64,000 nt of DNA from Ruminococcus_G sp964621905 (GTDB lineage: Bacteria > Bacillota > Clostridia > Lachnospirales > Lachnospiraceae): positions 6,972 through 70,971 of the forward strand of contig CAZUNG010000015.1 of assembly GCA_964621905.1 (NCBI GenBank), written 5' to 3'. The translations under genes were made by a program, and so were the position numbers. How positions within the stretch are numbered: the stretch's first letter is position 1; the number at the start of each line of letters is the position of its first letter. The notes beneath the pieces were generated by a model that did not search any database, was not told where the DNA came from, and saw only the letters and a program-made list of their open reading frames with translations. Of this stretch, positions 8,651-17,598 are shown piece after piece.

Positions 8651-9802
8651 ATGAACAAAATAACCAATAATGAGATCAAACGGACAAACCGCAATAATGT
8701 CTTCTCTGCGATTTATCATGCACGGCAGACCTCGAAACAACAGCTGGCTAAAACCCTGCAGCTCAGCATGCCAACCATTACGCAGAACCTAAAAGAACTG
8801 GAAGCACTAAACTTAATTCGCAAAGACGGTTTTTACGAATCTTCCGCCTCCGGCGGACGGAAGGCGCAGATTATCCGCTGCAATGAGACTGCACGCATAT
8901 CTGTCGGTGTAGAAGTCTTGAAAAAAAGAGCTTACATCATAGCTGTCGATCTCTACGGTACCCCTTTAAAGCAGGATACCTTAAAACTGCCTTTCCAGAA
9001 TAATGAGCTCTATTTCTGTGCACTTGGCAACTGGATCAACAGTTTTATTGCCTCTCTGCCCTATGATAAAGAGAATATCCTGGGTGTTGGCATTGCCATT
9101 CAGGGACTTATTTCACCCGACCGCTCGACGGTCCTCTTCGGCGAACTGATGGACTGCACCGGTCTTTATCTGGAGGAATTTGCGCGCTTTATAAACTGGC
9201 CCTGCATCTTCATCCATGATTCTGAGGCGGCTGCTTTTGCAGAAATCTGGCTTGCCAGTACCACATCCGCATTAAACGACTCCCTGTTTATCTGGCTGAA
9301 TCACAATTTTGGTGCTGCTCTGGTCATCAATGGCAAGATTCATCAGGGAATCGGGAGCTTAAGCGGGACGCTGGAACATATGACTCTGATTTTGAACGGC
9401 AGGAAATGCTATTGCGGCAGGTCCGGATGTGTGGAGGCCTACTGTTCCGTCGATGCTCTGGAGGAAAGCGCAGGCGAACCGCTGGAGTCTTTTTTTCCAA
9501 AGCTTAGAAACCAGGATAAACGCTGTGTTGAGATCTGGCACCAATATCTGCATTACCTGGCCATGACACTTAACAATACCGTGCGGGTGATAGACTGTGA
9601 CCTTATTTTCAGCGGTGCACTGCGTCCTTATCTCACCCCGGACGATCTGGAGCTGTTAAGACAGTACATGAAGGAGCTATCTTCGTTTCCATTTTACAAA
9701 CCGCGGCTGCGGATGGGCGTAAGTGACCAGTATGCTGCTGTTGTGGGTGCTTCTCTATACCAGATCATAGATTTTTTAGATAACGACAGTGTTTTTCGAT
9801 AG
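8651..9802 (+). CDS. ROK family transcriptional regulator (NagC/XylR-like)
   Basis: 383 residues. The N-terminal 75 residues form a winged helix (SKQQLAKTLQLSMPTITQNLKELEALNLI). The rest is a sugar-kinase-like ROK domain with SVGVEV, GVGIAIQGLISPD and the zinc motif CYCGRSGCVEAYCS (consensus CXCGXXGCXE). The ATP-phosphate region is not obviously intact, as usual for regulators rather than kinases. It probably senses a sugar or sugar phosphate and represses the fructokinase gene 13 bases downstream, the decayed divergent genes, or both. Confidence 0.88.
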   Translation: MNKITNNEIKRTNRNNVFSAIYHARQTSKQQLAKTLQLSMPTITQNLKELEALNLIRKDGFYESSASGGRKAQIIRCNETARISVGVEVLKKRAYIIAVDLYGTPLKQDTLKLPFQNNELYFCALGNWINSFIASLPYDKENILGVGIAIQGLISPDRSTVLFGELMDCTGLYLEEFARFINWPCIFIHDSEAAAFAEIWLASTTSALNDSLFIWLNHNFGAALVINGKIHQGIGSLSGTLEHMTLILNGRKCYCGRSGCVEAYCSVDALEESAGEPLESFFPKLRNQDKRCVEIWHQYLHYLAMTLNNTVRVIDCDLIFSGALRPYLTPDDLELLRQYMKELSSFPFYKPRLRMGVSDQYAAVVGASLYQIIDFLDNDSVFR

Positions 9803-9815
9803 GAGGATCATTATT

Positions 9816-10793
9816 ATGTTTGACGTAATCGCTTTGGGAGAATTATTAATTGACTTCACACCGTACGGCAATAGCCGGGACGGCCGTGCGCTGTTTGAGC
9901 AGAATCCCGGCGGCGCACCGGCCAATGTACTGGCAGCCCTGTCCCGTCTGGGGCAGAAAACCGGCTTCATCGGTAAAGTGGGCGAAGATATGCACGGTCA
10001 TCTGTTAAAAGATACCCTGGATGAGTGCGGTGTCGATACCAGCGGTCTTGTCCTGGATTCAGAATATTTTACTACCCTGGCTTTTGTGGCTTTGCAAAAT
10101 GGGGAGCGCAGTTTCTCCTTTGCCCGGAAGCCGGGGGCTGATACCCAGCTTCACAAGGAAGAGATATCCACAGAACTTTTAAACCAGGCGAAAATTTTCC
10201 ACTGCGGCTCCTTGTCGCTCACCGACGAACCCTCCCGCAGCACCACTCTGTATGCAATCGAGCAGGCAAAAAAAGGCGGCGCCCTGATTTCCTATGACCC
10301 CAATTACCGCGCACTTCTCTGGAAAAGCCGGGAAGCGGCCATGGAGCAGATGAGAAGACCCATCCCCTCGGTTGACATTATGAAGATTTCTGATGAAGAG
10401 ACTGCACTTCTGACCGGTATCGAGGATCCAAAAGGCGCCGCCGGACGGCTGATTGAACAGGGTGTATCCTGTGCCGTCGTCACTCTGGGGAAGGACGGTG
10501 CAATGATGCGCACAAAAGATTTCACCGTCTGTGCAAAGGGAAAAGACCGGAGCGCGGTGGATACCACCGGGGCCGGCGACTCTTTTTGGGGCGGCATTCT
10601 TTCCAGATTTTCTTCCACCGGTATCCATCCCAGTGAACTGACGAAAGATCAGGGCCTTGAATTTCTGCAGTTTGCCAACGCTGTGGCCGGCTTATGTGTG
10701 GAAAAAAGAGGAGCCATTCCCGCTATGCCCAGTCTTGAAGAAGTAATGGCGGAACTAACCGACTCAAAGCAAATAAACGAACCATTATCATAG
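9816..10793 (+). CDS. scrK: PfkB-family carbohydrate kinase, probable fructokinase
   Basis: 325 residues from the ATG at 9816, with AGGAGG at 9801-9806. An upstream in-frame start at 9789 lacks a site and overlaps the ROK gene. The opening FDVIALGELLIDFTPYG, the substrate motif NPGGAPANVLAALSRLG (about residues 32-48) and the catalytic motif DTTGAGDSFWGGIL (about residues 246-259) identify the ScrK/fructokinase branch. It phosphorylates fructose (or a related ketose) in the cytoplasm. No sucrose hydrolase or PTS is adjacent, so the substrate rests on sequence type alone. Confidence 0.85.
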   Translation: MFDVIALGELLIDFTPYGNSRDGRALFEQNPGGAPANVLAALSRLGQKTGFIGKVGEDMHGHLLKDTLDECGVDTSGLVLDSEYFTTLAFVALQNGERSFSFARKPGADTQLHKEEISTELLNQAKIFHCGSLSLTDEPSRSTTLYAIEQAKKGGALISYDPNYRALLWKSREAAMEQMRRPIPSVDIMKISDEETALLTGIEDPKGAAGRLIEQGVSCAVVTLGKDGAMMRTKDFTVCAKGKDRSAVDTTGAGDSFWGGILSRFSSTGIHPSELTKDQGLEFLQFANAVAGLCVEKRGAIPAMPSLEEVMAELTDSKQINEPLS

Positions 10794-10865
10794 CTTTAGT
10801 TTGTAATCCGGTATTCTTGTACAAATTTCTTTTTAAGTTCAAAGCCACACTTTTCCATTAAAAAA

Positions 10866-10909
10866 CTGCCCCTCAACCGTTAGATATTCATTCTAACTTT
10901 TGGGGGCAG
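10866..10909. terminator. Terminator between fructokinase and lipoprotein remnant
   Basis: CTGCCCC and GGGGGCAG (10866-10872, 10902-10909) form the base of a long stem-loop between convergent genes. On the minus strand it is followed by TTTTTTAATG, so it best serves the minus-strand lipoprotein gene. Confidence 0.75.
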
Positions 10910-10974
10910 CTTACCTCAACCCTTCAGGTTCGTTCTGCGCCTGATTTTCTCCTTATGAAAATTACCTATTAATG

Positions 10975-11675
10975 CTACATTTTAGTGATCGAACAAACTT
11001 TTTCGATACTGGCTGAACTGGCTCCAACATTCAACCCGCTATAGTCAATCCTTATTACATTTTCTTTCGTAAAATCTGAAAGCGCATTTCCAAAATCATC
11101 AGGAGAAAGTTCTATATTACCACGTCCGCCTCCGTTCTTATGGATTTGACTAATACGTACTTCCTTTTCATTAATCTTATGAATCATCGCATACATATAG
11201 GCTGTTTGAGTTTCTGATTTAAACGGTAACTTTTTCCACTCTTGATTTGAAACATCCGTTATTTGTTGAGGGGTCAACTTCTCAATGGAATATATTTCCC
11301 TATTTTTGCAGGCCAGGTTTCCATAATGTGGCCATCGTATGCAACCAATATGAAATCCCCTGTTGTATATTCCGATACCTCCCCAAATCGGCTGGGGCTT
11401 ATACGTATATCACCTTCTCCATTTAATCCGATTTCGTACACAATAACCTTTTGATCTGTAATATCCTCTATTACTGCGAACAGATAGTCTTCTTTTTGCT
11501 CAGGATTTTGGTTATCTGTATTGTGAGATGCCTCTTGAGTGTAGGGTATGGTAGCAGCGGTATTGGCTTTTTCGTTGTTTCCTTTTGTTGTTTGTGTTAC
11601 ATTCTCTTTTAAACTGCATCCGGCAAGAGACCAAACACATAGTAATACAACGATTAAATACAAAATGTATTTCAT
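10975..11675 (-). pseudogene. Frameshifted lipoprotein with two tandem copies of one domain
   Basis: Read as one gene it encodes about 233 residues. It has AGGAGGAG before the ATG at 11675, a lipobox (LAGC, residues 17-20), a Thr/Asn/Gln-rich linker, then two copies of a domain of about 65-70 residues. Copy 1 has DYLFAVIEDITDQKVIV...GDIRISPSRFG. Copy 2 has AYMYAMIHKINEKEVRI...GNIELSPDDFG. The frame breaks at the CCC run 11298-11300 (GGG on the coding strand). A fourth G would restore WPAKIGEIYSIEKL and one continuous protein. The function is unknown. It is probably a cell-surface protein, co-transcribed with the protease remnant 15 bases upstream. A sequencing error in the homopolymer is a real alternative to decay. 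Confidence 0.75.
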
Positions 11676-11690
11676 ATAATCTCCTCCTGG

Positions 11691-12703
11691 TTAATAGTGG
11701 ATAAAACCTTGATTCATCCAGTGGTTAAATATTGCAGAATTCACTCTCCTTCCGACATTGCATGTTCCTGCCTGATTACTGGAATGATGTATACCAGATA
11801 CAAAGTCGTCATTAACACCATATACTGGACCGCCTCTTTGCCCGTTAAATGTATCTGTATAATATGTTAAATAGGTTCTTCCCACTGGAAATGTACTCTC
11901 CCATGTAACGTTAGCGGCCCAATAAGATCTTAAATATCTCGAACCTCTTCTTCCGAAATATACACGTATGCTTTCTACCGGTACATTTGTATCTTCATTA
12001 TCATATACACAATGCCCAGCGGTTAGCATATGATGTTCTGAAACCATAAATCCTGTTCCGAAACTACGCGTTCCATCAGCCCAATACATAGTTAATGCCG
12101 CAATACACGAATATGGATAATCATCAACATTATCAACTCTAACTCTTCCATCATTCCCCAATATTATCCTAGGACTAATTAAAGGTTCGTCTAATGATAA
12201 GGTTCCGCTTACACTTGTAGTAGAAGTAATATTGTATTCTGGAATATTTTCAGCTTCTACAACATTAAAAGTATATGAATGATCATTTAAATTATAGGTA
12301 ATGCTATCAAAGCATTCTGATTCTTTTCCACTTCCCGTATTTGCACTACTCATACCACCATTATACAGTAATATATCATTTTCTTCCGATAGATAATTTA
12401 TTTTTCCTGCTTCTATCTGAGCATTTGAATCAACATACGATAAATAATGGACTCCGTTATTAATTATTATCTCAATTTGTTATAGTTACCCTTACTACCG
12501 ATGAACTATCATATTCCGCAATGGCATCATATAAAATATTACACTGATCAAATACTATTAATTGCGGAGCTTCTTCTTCCGGTTCAGCGTCTACCAATAA
12601 AGATTCATCAATTATATCTACATCATCATCGTACTCTCTCCTCAATTTCAACTGTATCATCACCATCAAATGCATATACCAAAGTCAAATTAATTAATAT
12701 CAT
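11691..12703 (-). pseudogene. Decayed secreted V8-like (glutamyl endopeptidase type) serine protease
   Basis: The longest open piece (about 220 residues, 11691-12353) contains GTGFMVSEHHMLTAGHCVYD with the catalytic His and DTFNGQRGGPVYG, where the family has GQSGSP or GQSGGP. The nucleophile Ser is therefore Arg (AGA at 11835-11837, one base from AGC). Only about 58 residues separate the His and Ser motifs, against roughly 118 in V8 protease. The stretch that carries the catalytic Asp is missing. Upstream, two further frame changes (near 12476-12478 and 12634-12643) are needed to connect the acidic propeptide-like region and a short hydrophobic start MILINLTLVYA at 12703. The gene is dead as a protease. 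Confidence 0.85.
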
Positions 12704-12941
12704 TCCTTCTACGTTACACTTTTATTATAACACCCTATATGCGTATAAATATATTGTCATTGCATGTTTATATTGTGTTGTTTTGTTATTATCTTTGTGT
12801 ATTTTTTTAATTTCACTTTTAGTTCCCCGTATTATAAGTGGTTAAATCGTATGGAAAACAAAAATGAGCAGATGAGCGGACAGCTTCTACTGCCGATAAA
12901 ACGCTAATGAAGAAAAGAACGGAATCTTAGGCTTTTGCTAA
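12704..12941. other. AT-rich gap, no gene
   Basis: Very AT-rich DNA between the protease remnant and the transposase remnant. No supported reading frame, hairpin or promoter pair stands out. Confidence 0.5.
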
Positions 12942-13440
12942 ATGACAGTAAAGCTAAATCGGATAAATCATTTTTATGTAAATCAAAAGCGCATTTACAG
13001 ACTGATGCAGATTTTAAGCTTAAAATCCATATGCCACAGAAAAAGGGGGGAATATATAAAATGCACTCCTCAGGTGACTGGCGAAAATGTGTTAAACAGA
13101 AAATTTACAGTTGAAAACTTCGGAGAAAAACGGTTTACTGATGTGACGGAAATGAAATATGGTGCCGGCAGCAAGACATATTTAAGCGCCATACTGGATT
13201 TGGGTGATAAGAGCATTGTTTCATTTGTAATTGATCATCATCCAACTTTTTCTTGAATACTTTTGAGGTATATTGATACCCTCGTTCACTGCGAAAGATA
13301 GGTTCTGCATCGGGGTGCTGTTCATGAGCAATGTCAAAGGTCTCGAATACCAGCGCATTATTTTAGAAGTATGTCCAGAATGCCTCCATTGATTACTTAA
13401 TGGCTCACGATATCAAAAACGACTCAACTGCATGGCACCT
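12942..13440 (+). mobile_element. IS3-family (IS150-like) transposase orfB remnant
   Basis: The plus frame from 12942 reads NQKRIYRLMQILSLKS, then ENVLNRKFTVENFGEKRFTD and KYGAGSKTYLSAILDL, then SIVSFVI. These are consecutive blocks of IS150-type orfB, including the TDVTE segment with the first catalytic Asp of the DDE integrase core. The next block of the protein is found at 13240-13361 on the opposite strand, and the following MSR..CID-like block appears again on the plus strand near 13371. No orfA, terminal inverted repeats or target duplication were seen. The copy is dead. Confidence 0.8.
13240..13361 (-). other. Inverted internal segment of the transposase
   Basis: On the minus strand this reads NNALVFETFDIAHEQHPDAE followed by PIFRSERGYQYTSKVFKKKL. 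In IS150-type transposases this directly follows SIVSFVI, which here is on the plus strand ending near 13235. About 120 bp has thus flipped in place. Confidence 0.75.
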
Positions 13441-13482
13441 TTAGAATAGAGGCACTACCTGAAAATCAAAACTTCATAAAAA

Positions 13483-13514
13483 TATCTCCAGCCGCACAAC
13501 TACGGCTGGAGATA
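13483..13514 (-). terminator. gdhA terminator
   Basis: A 12-bp perfect stem (TATCTCCAGCCG with CGGCTGGAGATA) and an 8-base loop. An A-rich stretch at 13478-13482 gives the T-run on the minus strand. Confidence 0.8.
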
Positions 13515-13567
13515 GGAAACTTTTATTTATTCAATATAAAACTAAAAATCTGCACATCAATTTCGTC

Positions 13568-14902
13568 TTAAACAATCCCCTGCGCAAGCATAGCATCTGC
13601 AACCTTCTCAAAGCCTGCAATGTTTGCCCCCACTACATAGTTTCCTTCGAAACCATAGCGTTTCGCGGCATCGTCCATGTTGTGTGTGATGTTCACCATG
13701 ATCTCTTTCAATTTTGCATCTACTTCCTCAAAGCTCCAGCTCAGACGCTCACTGTTCTGAGACATTTCCAGTGCGGAAGTTGCAACGCCGCCTGCATTGG
13801 CAGCCTTTCCAGGAGCAAAAATCACGCCGTTCTGCTGCAGGTATTCGGTAGCTTCCAGAGTCGTCGGCATATTAGCACCTTCACATACTGCCAGGCAGCC
13901 ATTTGCAACGAGCTGCTTCGCATCGTCTAAAAGCAGCTCATTCTGAGTTGCACACGGAAGCGCGATATCACCTTTTATCGCCCATACGCCTCTTCCTTCA
14001 TGATACTCAGAATTCGGACGGTATTTTTTATATTCCGTCAGTCTCGCACGGTTAACTTCTTTGATCTCCTTGAGTGCAGCCACATCGATTCCTTCCGGAT
14101 CATATACCCATCCTGTCGAGTCAGAGCATGTTAAGCATTTTGCCCCCAGCTGATGTGCTTTCTCAATTGCATAAATTGCAACATTTCCGGATCCTGATAC
14201 CAGACATGTCTTGCCTTTGATATCTTTTCCGTTAATTTTCAGCAGCTCCTCTGTCAGATACAGCAGACCATATCCTGTAGCCTCTGTTCTTGCCAGAGAT
14301 CCTCCATAAGACAATCCTTTTCCTGTCAGAATTCCGTCATTCGCTGTACGGATTTTTTTATACTGTCCGTACATATAACCAATCTCTCTGGCACCTGTTC
14401 CGATATCACCTGCCGGAACATCTGTGTTAGGTCCAATGTATTTAGAAAGTTCGGTCATAAAGCTCTGACAGAATGCCATCACTTCACGGTCAGATTTTCC
14501 CTTCGGGTCAAAATCAGATCCGCCTTTACCGCCGCCGATTGGAAGGCTTGTCAGTGAGTTTTTAAAAACCTGCTCAAAACCGAGGAATTTAATAATACCA
14601 ATATTAACAGACGGATGAAGACGAAGCCCCCCCTTGTACGGCCCAATTGCACTGTTGAACTGTACACGGTAACCTACGTTAACCTGAACCTGACCTTTAT
14701 CGTCTACCCACGGAACTCTGAACTTAATCTGACGTTCCGGCTCAACCAGTCGTTCCAGCAGAGCTTCTCTTCTGTAAAGCTCTTCATTGGCATCGATCAC
14801 CGGGCGCAGAGAATCCAATACTTCTTTTACTGCCTGATGGAATTCCGGCTCACTTGGGTTTTTTGCTACGACTGAAGCGTAGACTTCATCAACATACGAC
14901 AT
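13568..14902 (-). CDS. gdhA: NADP-type glutamate dehydrogenase
   Basis: 444 residues, the size of the small hexameric bacterial enzyme. It reversibly aminates 2-oxoglutarate to glutamate in the cytoplasm. Motifs are the substrate pocket YKGGLRLHPSVN, catalytic-lysine region LPIGGGKGGSDFDPKGKSD, GPNTDVPAGDIGTG, and a Rossmann segment (GSGNVAIYA) whose following residues favour NADP. ATG with AGGAGG upstream. It is a single-gene unit with its own promoter and terminator. In anaerobic Clostridia this enzyme is a main ammonium-assimilation route. Confidence 0.96.
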   Translation of the reverse strand: MSYVDEVYASVVAKNPSEPEFHQAVKEVLDSLRPVIDANEELYRREALLERLVEPERQIKFRVPWVDDKGQVQVNVGYRVQFNSAIGPYKGGLRLHPSVNIGIIKFLGFEQVFKNSLTSLPIGGGKGGSDFDPKGKSDREVMAFCQSFMTELSKYIGPNTDVPAGDIGTGAREIGYMYGQYKKIRTANDGILTGKGLSYGGSLARTEATGYGLLYLTEELLKINGKDIKGKTCLVSGSGNVAIYAIEKAHQLGAKCLTCSDSTGWVYDPEGIDVAALKEIKEVNRARLTEYKKYRPNSEYHEGRGVWAIKGDIALPCATQNELLLDDAKQLVANGCLAVCEGANMPTTLEATEYLQQNGVIFAPGKAANAGGVATSALEMSQNSERLSWSFEEVDAKLKEIMVNITHNMDDAAKRYGFEGNYVVGANIAGFEKVADAMLAQGIV

Positions 14903-14994
14903 GTGTATACCTCCTGTATCTTTCTTCTATTTTTCGTCCCACACAAAAAAGTGCGCAAAAACGCACTCTTGCGTGTTTCCCTTTGCTCAATGGG

Positions 14995-15023
14995 ATTATA
15001 CCATGGCATTCCCGTCAAAACAA
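14995..15023 (-). promoter_or_regulatory. gdhA promoter
   Basis: On the minus strand TTGTTT (15018-15023), 17 bases, then TATAAT (14995-15000) with an extended -10 TGG in front. The 5' leader that follows contains a small AGTGCG/CGCACT hairpin near 14950-14967. Confidence 0.75.
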
Positions 15024-15133
15024 GAAAAAATTAAAAAAATAGACGGCGTTTCATCAAAAAATTTCATTTTCCTTAAGAAAATCTGGCTTTTCTTGTTTGA
15101 AATGAAGCTTTTTGATCCAACCCTTTCATATTT

Positions 15134-15697
15134 TCATTTTTTCTTTACGCTGTAGCCAAAGGTTCCCAACAACTTTCCAAGACCATAATAAGATCCGTGA
15201 GAATACACCATGGGTTTAGCCTTAAAGAGCTGAAACTTATTCTTTGCATTCATATATGACTCATCCGCATGGACCGCAACTACCTCGGCTAAAAACATAT
15301 GATGCGAACCCAGCTCCTCCACTTTTTTAACCCTGCATTCCAGGTTAACCGGAGATTCCTGTATCATTGGTGCCTGAATCTTGGATGCCTTCTCTTTGTG
15401 CAGTTTCATCCTGGCAAATTTGTCTTCATCTTTTCCTGAACGCACCCCACAGTAATCCGCAGCATATGCAAGTTCCTCCGTTGTCAGATTGATCACGAAT
15501 TCCCCCGTCTCTTTGATCATATGATAAGAAAAGCGCTCAGGTCTTACCGATATCGATACCATGGGAGGGTTTGTACACACTGTGCCGGCCCAAGCTACCG
15601 TTATGATATTATCTCTGCCCTTTCCGTCAGTTACACTCACCATAACAGCCGGAAGCGGATAGAGCATATTTCCGGGTTTCCATTCCTGCTTTCCCAT
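15134..15697 (-). CDS. Flavin reductase family protein
   Basis: 187 residues from the ATG at 15697, chosen because GGAGGT lies 6 bases upstream. An ATG at 15715 has no site. Belongs to the FMN-binding split-barrel flavoprotein family. Visible are PAVMVSVTDGKG, NIITVAWAGTVCTNPPMVSISVRP (FMN-binding strand and loop), ETGEFVINL and HHMFLAEVV. Such proteins bind FMN and reduce it or pass electrons to partner enzymes or iron centres. The partner is not evident here. It lies 36 bases after the pyrophosphatase gene on the same strand and may be co-transcribed. Confidence 0.85.
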   Translation of the reverse strand: MGKQEWKPGNMLYPLPAVMVSVTDGKGRDNIITVAWAGTVCTNPPMVSISVRPERFSYHMIKETGEFVINLTTEELAYAADYCGVRSGKDEDKFARMKLHKEKASKIQAPMIQESPVNLECRVKKVEELGSHHMFLAEVVAVHADESYMNAKNKFQLFKAKPMVYSHGSYYGLGKLLGTFGYSVKKK

Positions 15698-15733
15698 ATT
15701 AACCTCCGATTCCAAAATCTGTTCTTTTCACTC

Positions 15734-17386
15734 CTATAATTCCTGAAGCGCTTTCATAAATGCCGGGATCAGCTGCTTTTTCCTTGATACTACACCGGGA
15801 AGCTTACAGGATCCTTCTGTAATCTGTGCATCCTCAAATGCCTGCGCCACCAGATGTGCAGCTCCTTCACCGTTCAGCAGCAGCTCTGTGGACTCTTCCA
15901 TAATGTTTGTCAGCATGAAAAATACCATCTGCAGCCCATTACGCCCGCACTCCCGCTCAATATTCGGCTGCAGGCGGTCCTTGATATGCTGCAGTTCATC
16001 TGCGGACATGGAATTGATTTGCCCGACACCAAAAGTGGCATCATCCACAATAAATTTCTTAAAGTCCTGATAAAAAATCTCTTCGGGAGACTTACTCTCC
16101 AGATTACTGCCCGCCTTGAACATTTCCGCTGCAAACTCTTCAATCTGAATGCCCGCAATCCCGGCAAGCTCTTTTGCCGCCATCTTATCAAAGGCTGTGC
16201 ACGTCGGCGAGCGGAACATCAGCGTATCGGAGATAATTGCAGCACACAGAAGGCCGGCGATATCCGGGGGGATTTCCAGATCTTTTTCGTCGTACAGCTG
16301 GAATATAATCGTAGCAGTACATCCCACCGGCTGGTTGCGGAAAACTACCGGCTGTATCGTCTGAAGTGAACCGATGCGATGATGGTCTATGATCTCGATA
16401 ATTTCGGCTTCCTGAATATTATCGACTGCCTGTGATTTTTCATTATGGTCAACTAAAATGACCTGTTTTTTCTTAATGTTCAACAGGTTCCGTCTGGAAA
16501 CTGTTCCCACATACTTCCCCTGCCTGTCAAGGACAGGGAAATCCCTGTGTCTGTTTTTTCCCATAATGTCCCGGATATCATCCGTAAAATCATCCGTCCG
16601 GAATGTGACCAGATTCTTTGTCTTCATCAGATGCCGCACCGGTATACTCTGGTTAATCAGTTTTGCTATTGTAAGGGTATCAAAAGGCGTTGTAATAATT
16701 ACGCAGTTATTCTCCCGCGCAAACCGCTGGATCACAGCCGAAACTTTCGCCCCCAGCGCTACGATAATGCAGCTTGCCTTCTGCTCGACAGCACAAAGAT
16801 GATCCTCGGAGCGGTTTCCAAGGATCACAAGGTCCCCTTCGTCGATAACTTCTTCCATTTTGTCAGGGTTTGAGGCTCCTATGATCGCTTTTCCTTTATC
16901 AAAGTAGGCATCTGCATCTCCCACCAGAATCTCCCCGTTCAAAGTCTCCGCAATGTTTCCATACTGAGTCTTTGCTGCTGAAATAACGGTATTATCATAA
17001 GCATCCATATAGGATCTCGCTATATCACCTATCGTGATCAGCCCCTCCAGATAACCTTCTTCATCCGTAATCGGAAGTGTCACAGCTCCATTGTCCTTCA
17101 TCAGATTAAATGCGTTCTTTACGGATACGTTGCTTCTGGTTCCCTGGGTTTTATGAATATCCATGTCCCGCACCTGCGTTCCGATATCTGCCAGATATGG
17201 CGGCGCGGATACCTGAAATCTTGTCAGCACATATTCCGTTTCTTCATTGATGATTCCCGCCCTCATCGGTATAAACACTCCGTTTTCCGTGCGGTTTTTC
17301 ATATCAGCATATGCGATTGCTGAACATATTGAGTCTGTATCCGGATTTTTATGCCCTAAAATATATATCTCTTGTTTCTTCTCCAA
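15734..17386 (-). CDS. Manganese-dependent inorganic pyrophosphatase with CBS and DRTGG domains
   Basis: 550 residues, a regulated family II pyrophosphatase. The N-terminal DHH domain starts YILGHKNPDTDSICSA, a metal ligand motif. It is interrupted by CBS1 (about residues 70-130), a DRTGG domain (about 140-245) and CBS2 (about 245-305). The DHH domain then resumes with VDHNEKSQ and IDHHRIGS, and the DHHA2 domain ends with the substrate motif SRKKQ. It hydrolyses pyrophosphate to phosphate. CBS-containing members are known to be inhibited by AMP/ADP and activated by diadenosine polyphosphates. The start is TTG at 17384-17386 with GAGTGAGGG upstream. No better ATG is present. Confidence 0.93.
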   Translation of the reverse strand: MEKKQEIYILGHKNPDTDSICSAIAYADMKNRTENGVFIPMRAGIINEETEYVLTRFQVSAPPYLADIGTQVRDMDIHKTQGTRSNVSVKNAFNLMKDNGAVTLPITDEEGYLEGLITIGDIARSYMDAYDNTVISAAKTQYGNIAETLNGEILVGDADAYFDKGKAIIGASNPDKMEEVIDEGDLVILGNRSEDHLCAVEQKASCIIVALGAKVSAVIQRFARENNCVIITTPFDTLTIAKLINQSIPVRHLMKTKNLVTFRTDDFTDDIRDIMGKNRHRDFPVLDRQGKYVGTVSRRNLLNIKKKQVILVDHNEKSQAVDNIQEAEIIEIIDHHRIGSLQTIQPVVFRNQPVGCTATIIFQLYDEKDLEIPPDIAGLLCAAIISDTLMFRSPTCTAFDKMAAKELAGIAGIQIEEFAAEMFKAGSNLESKSPEEIFYQDFKKFIVDDATFGVGQINSMSADELQHIKDRLQPNIERECGRNGLQMVFFMLTNIMEESTELLLNGEGAAHLVAQAFEDAQITEGSCKLPGVVSRKKQLIPAFMKALQEL

Positions 17387-17487
17387 TGCAATCCCTCACT
17401 CCCTTCATTCTTACCATCATAGTACCATAATTTTACAACCAAATCCATACACACTGAACAAATATTCTCCTTCATTTTTCTCAAAAC

Positions 17488-17515
17488 TTGCGAATCCTTT
17501 AAATCGTGTTATAAT
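17488..17515 (+). promoter_or_regulatory. Promoter of the S1-domain protein gene
   Basis: TTGCGA (17488-17493), a 16-base spacer and TATAAT (17510-17515), about 84 bases before the start codon. Confidence 0.75.
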
Positions 17516-17598
17516 GTACGTATATGCTGCGAACACGGCTTATTTTGCCTGCTTCGATGTATAAAGTAAACAGCGAACGTACAAAAAGGAGGATTTAT

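Noticed and set aside
12501..12845. A 114-residue plus-strand frame in the AT-rich gap
   Set aside because: No ribosome binding site, composition of random AT-rich DNA, and overlap with the protease remnant.
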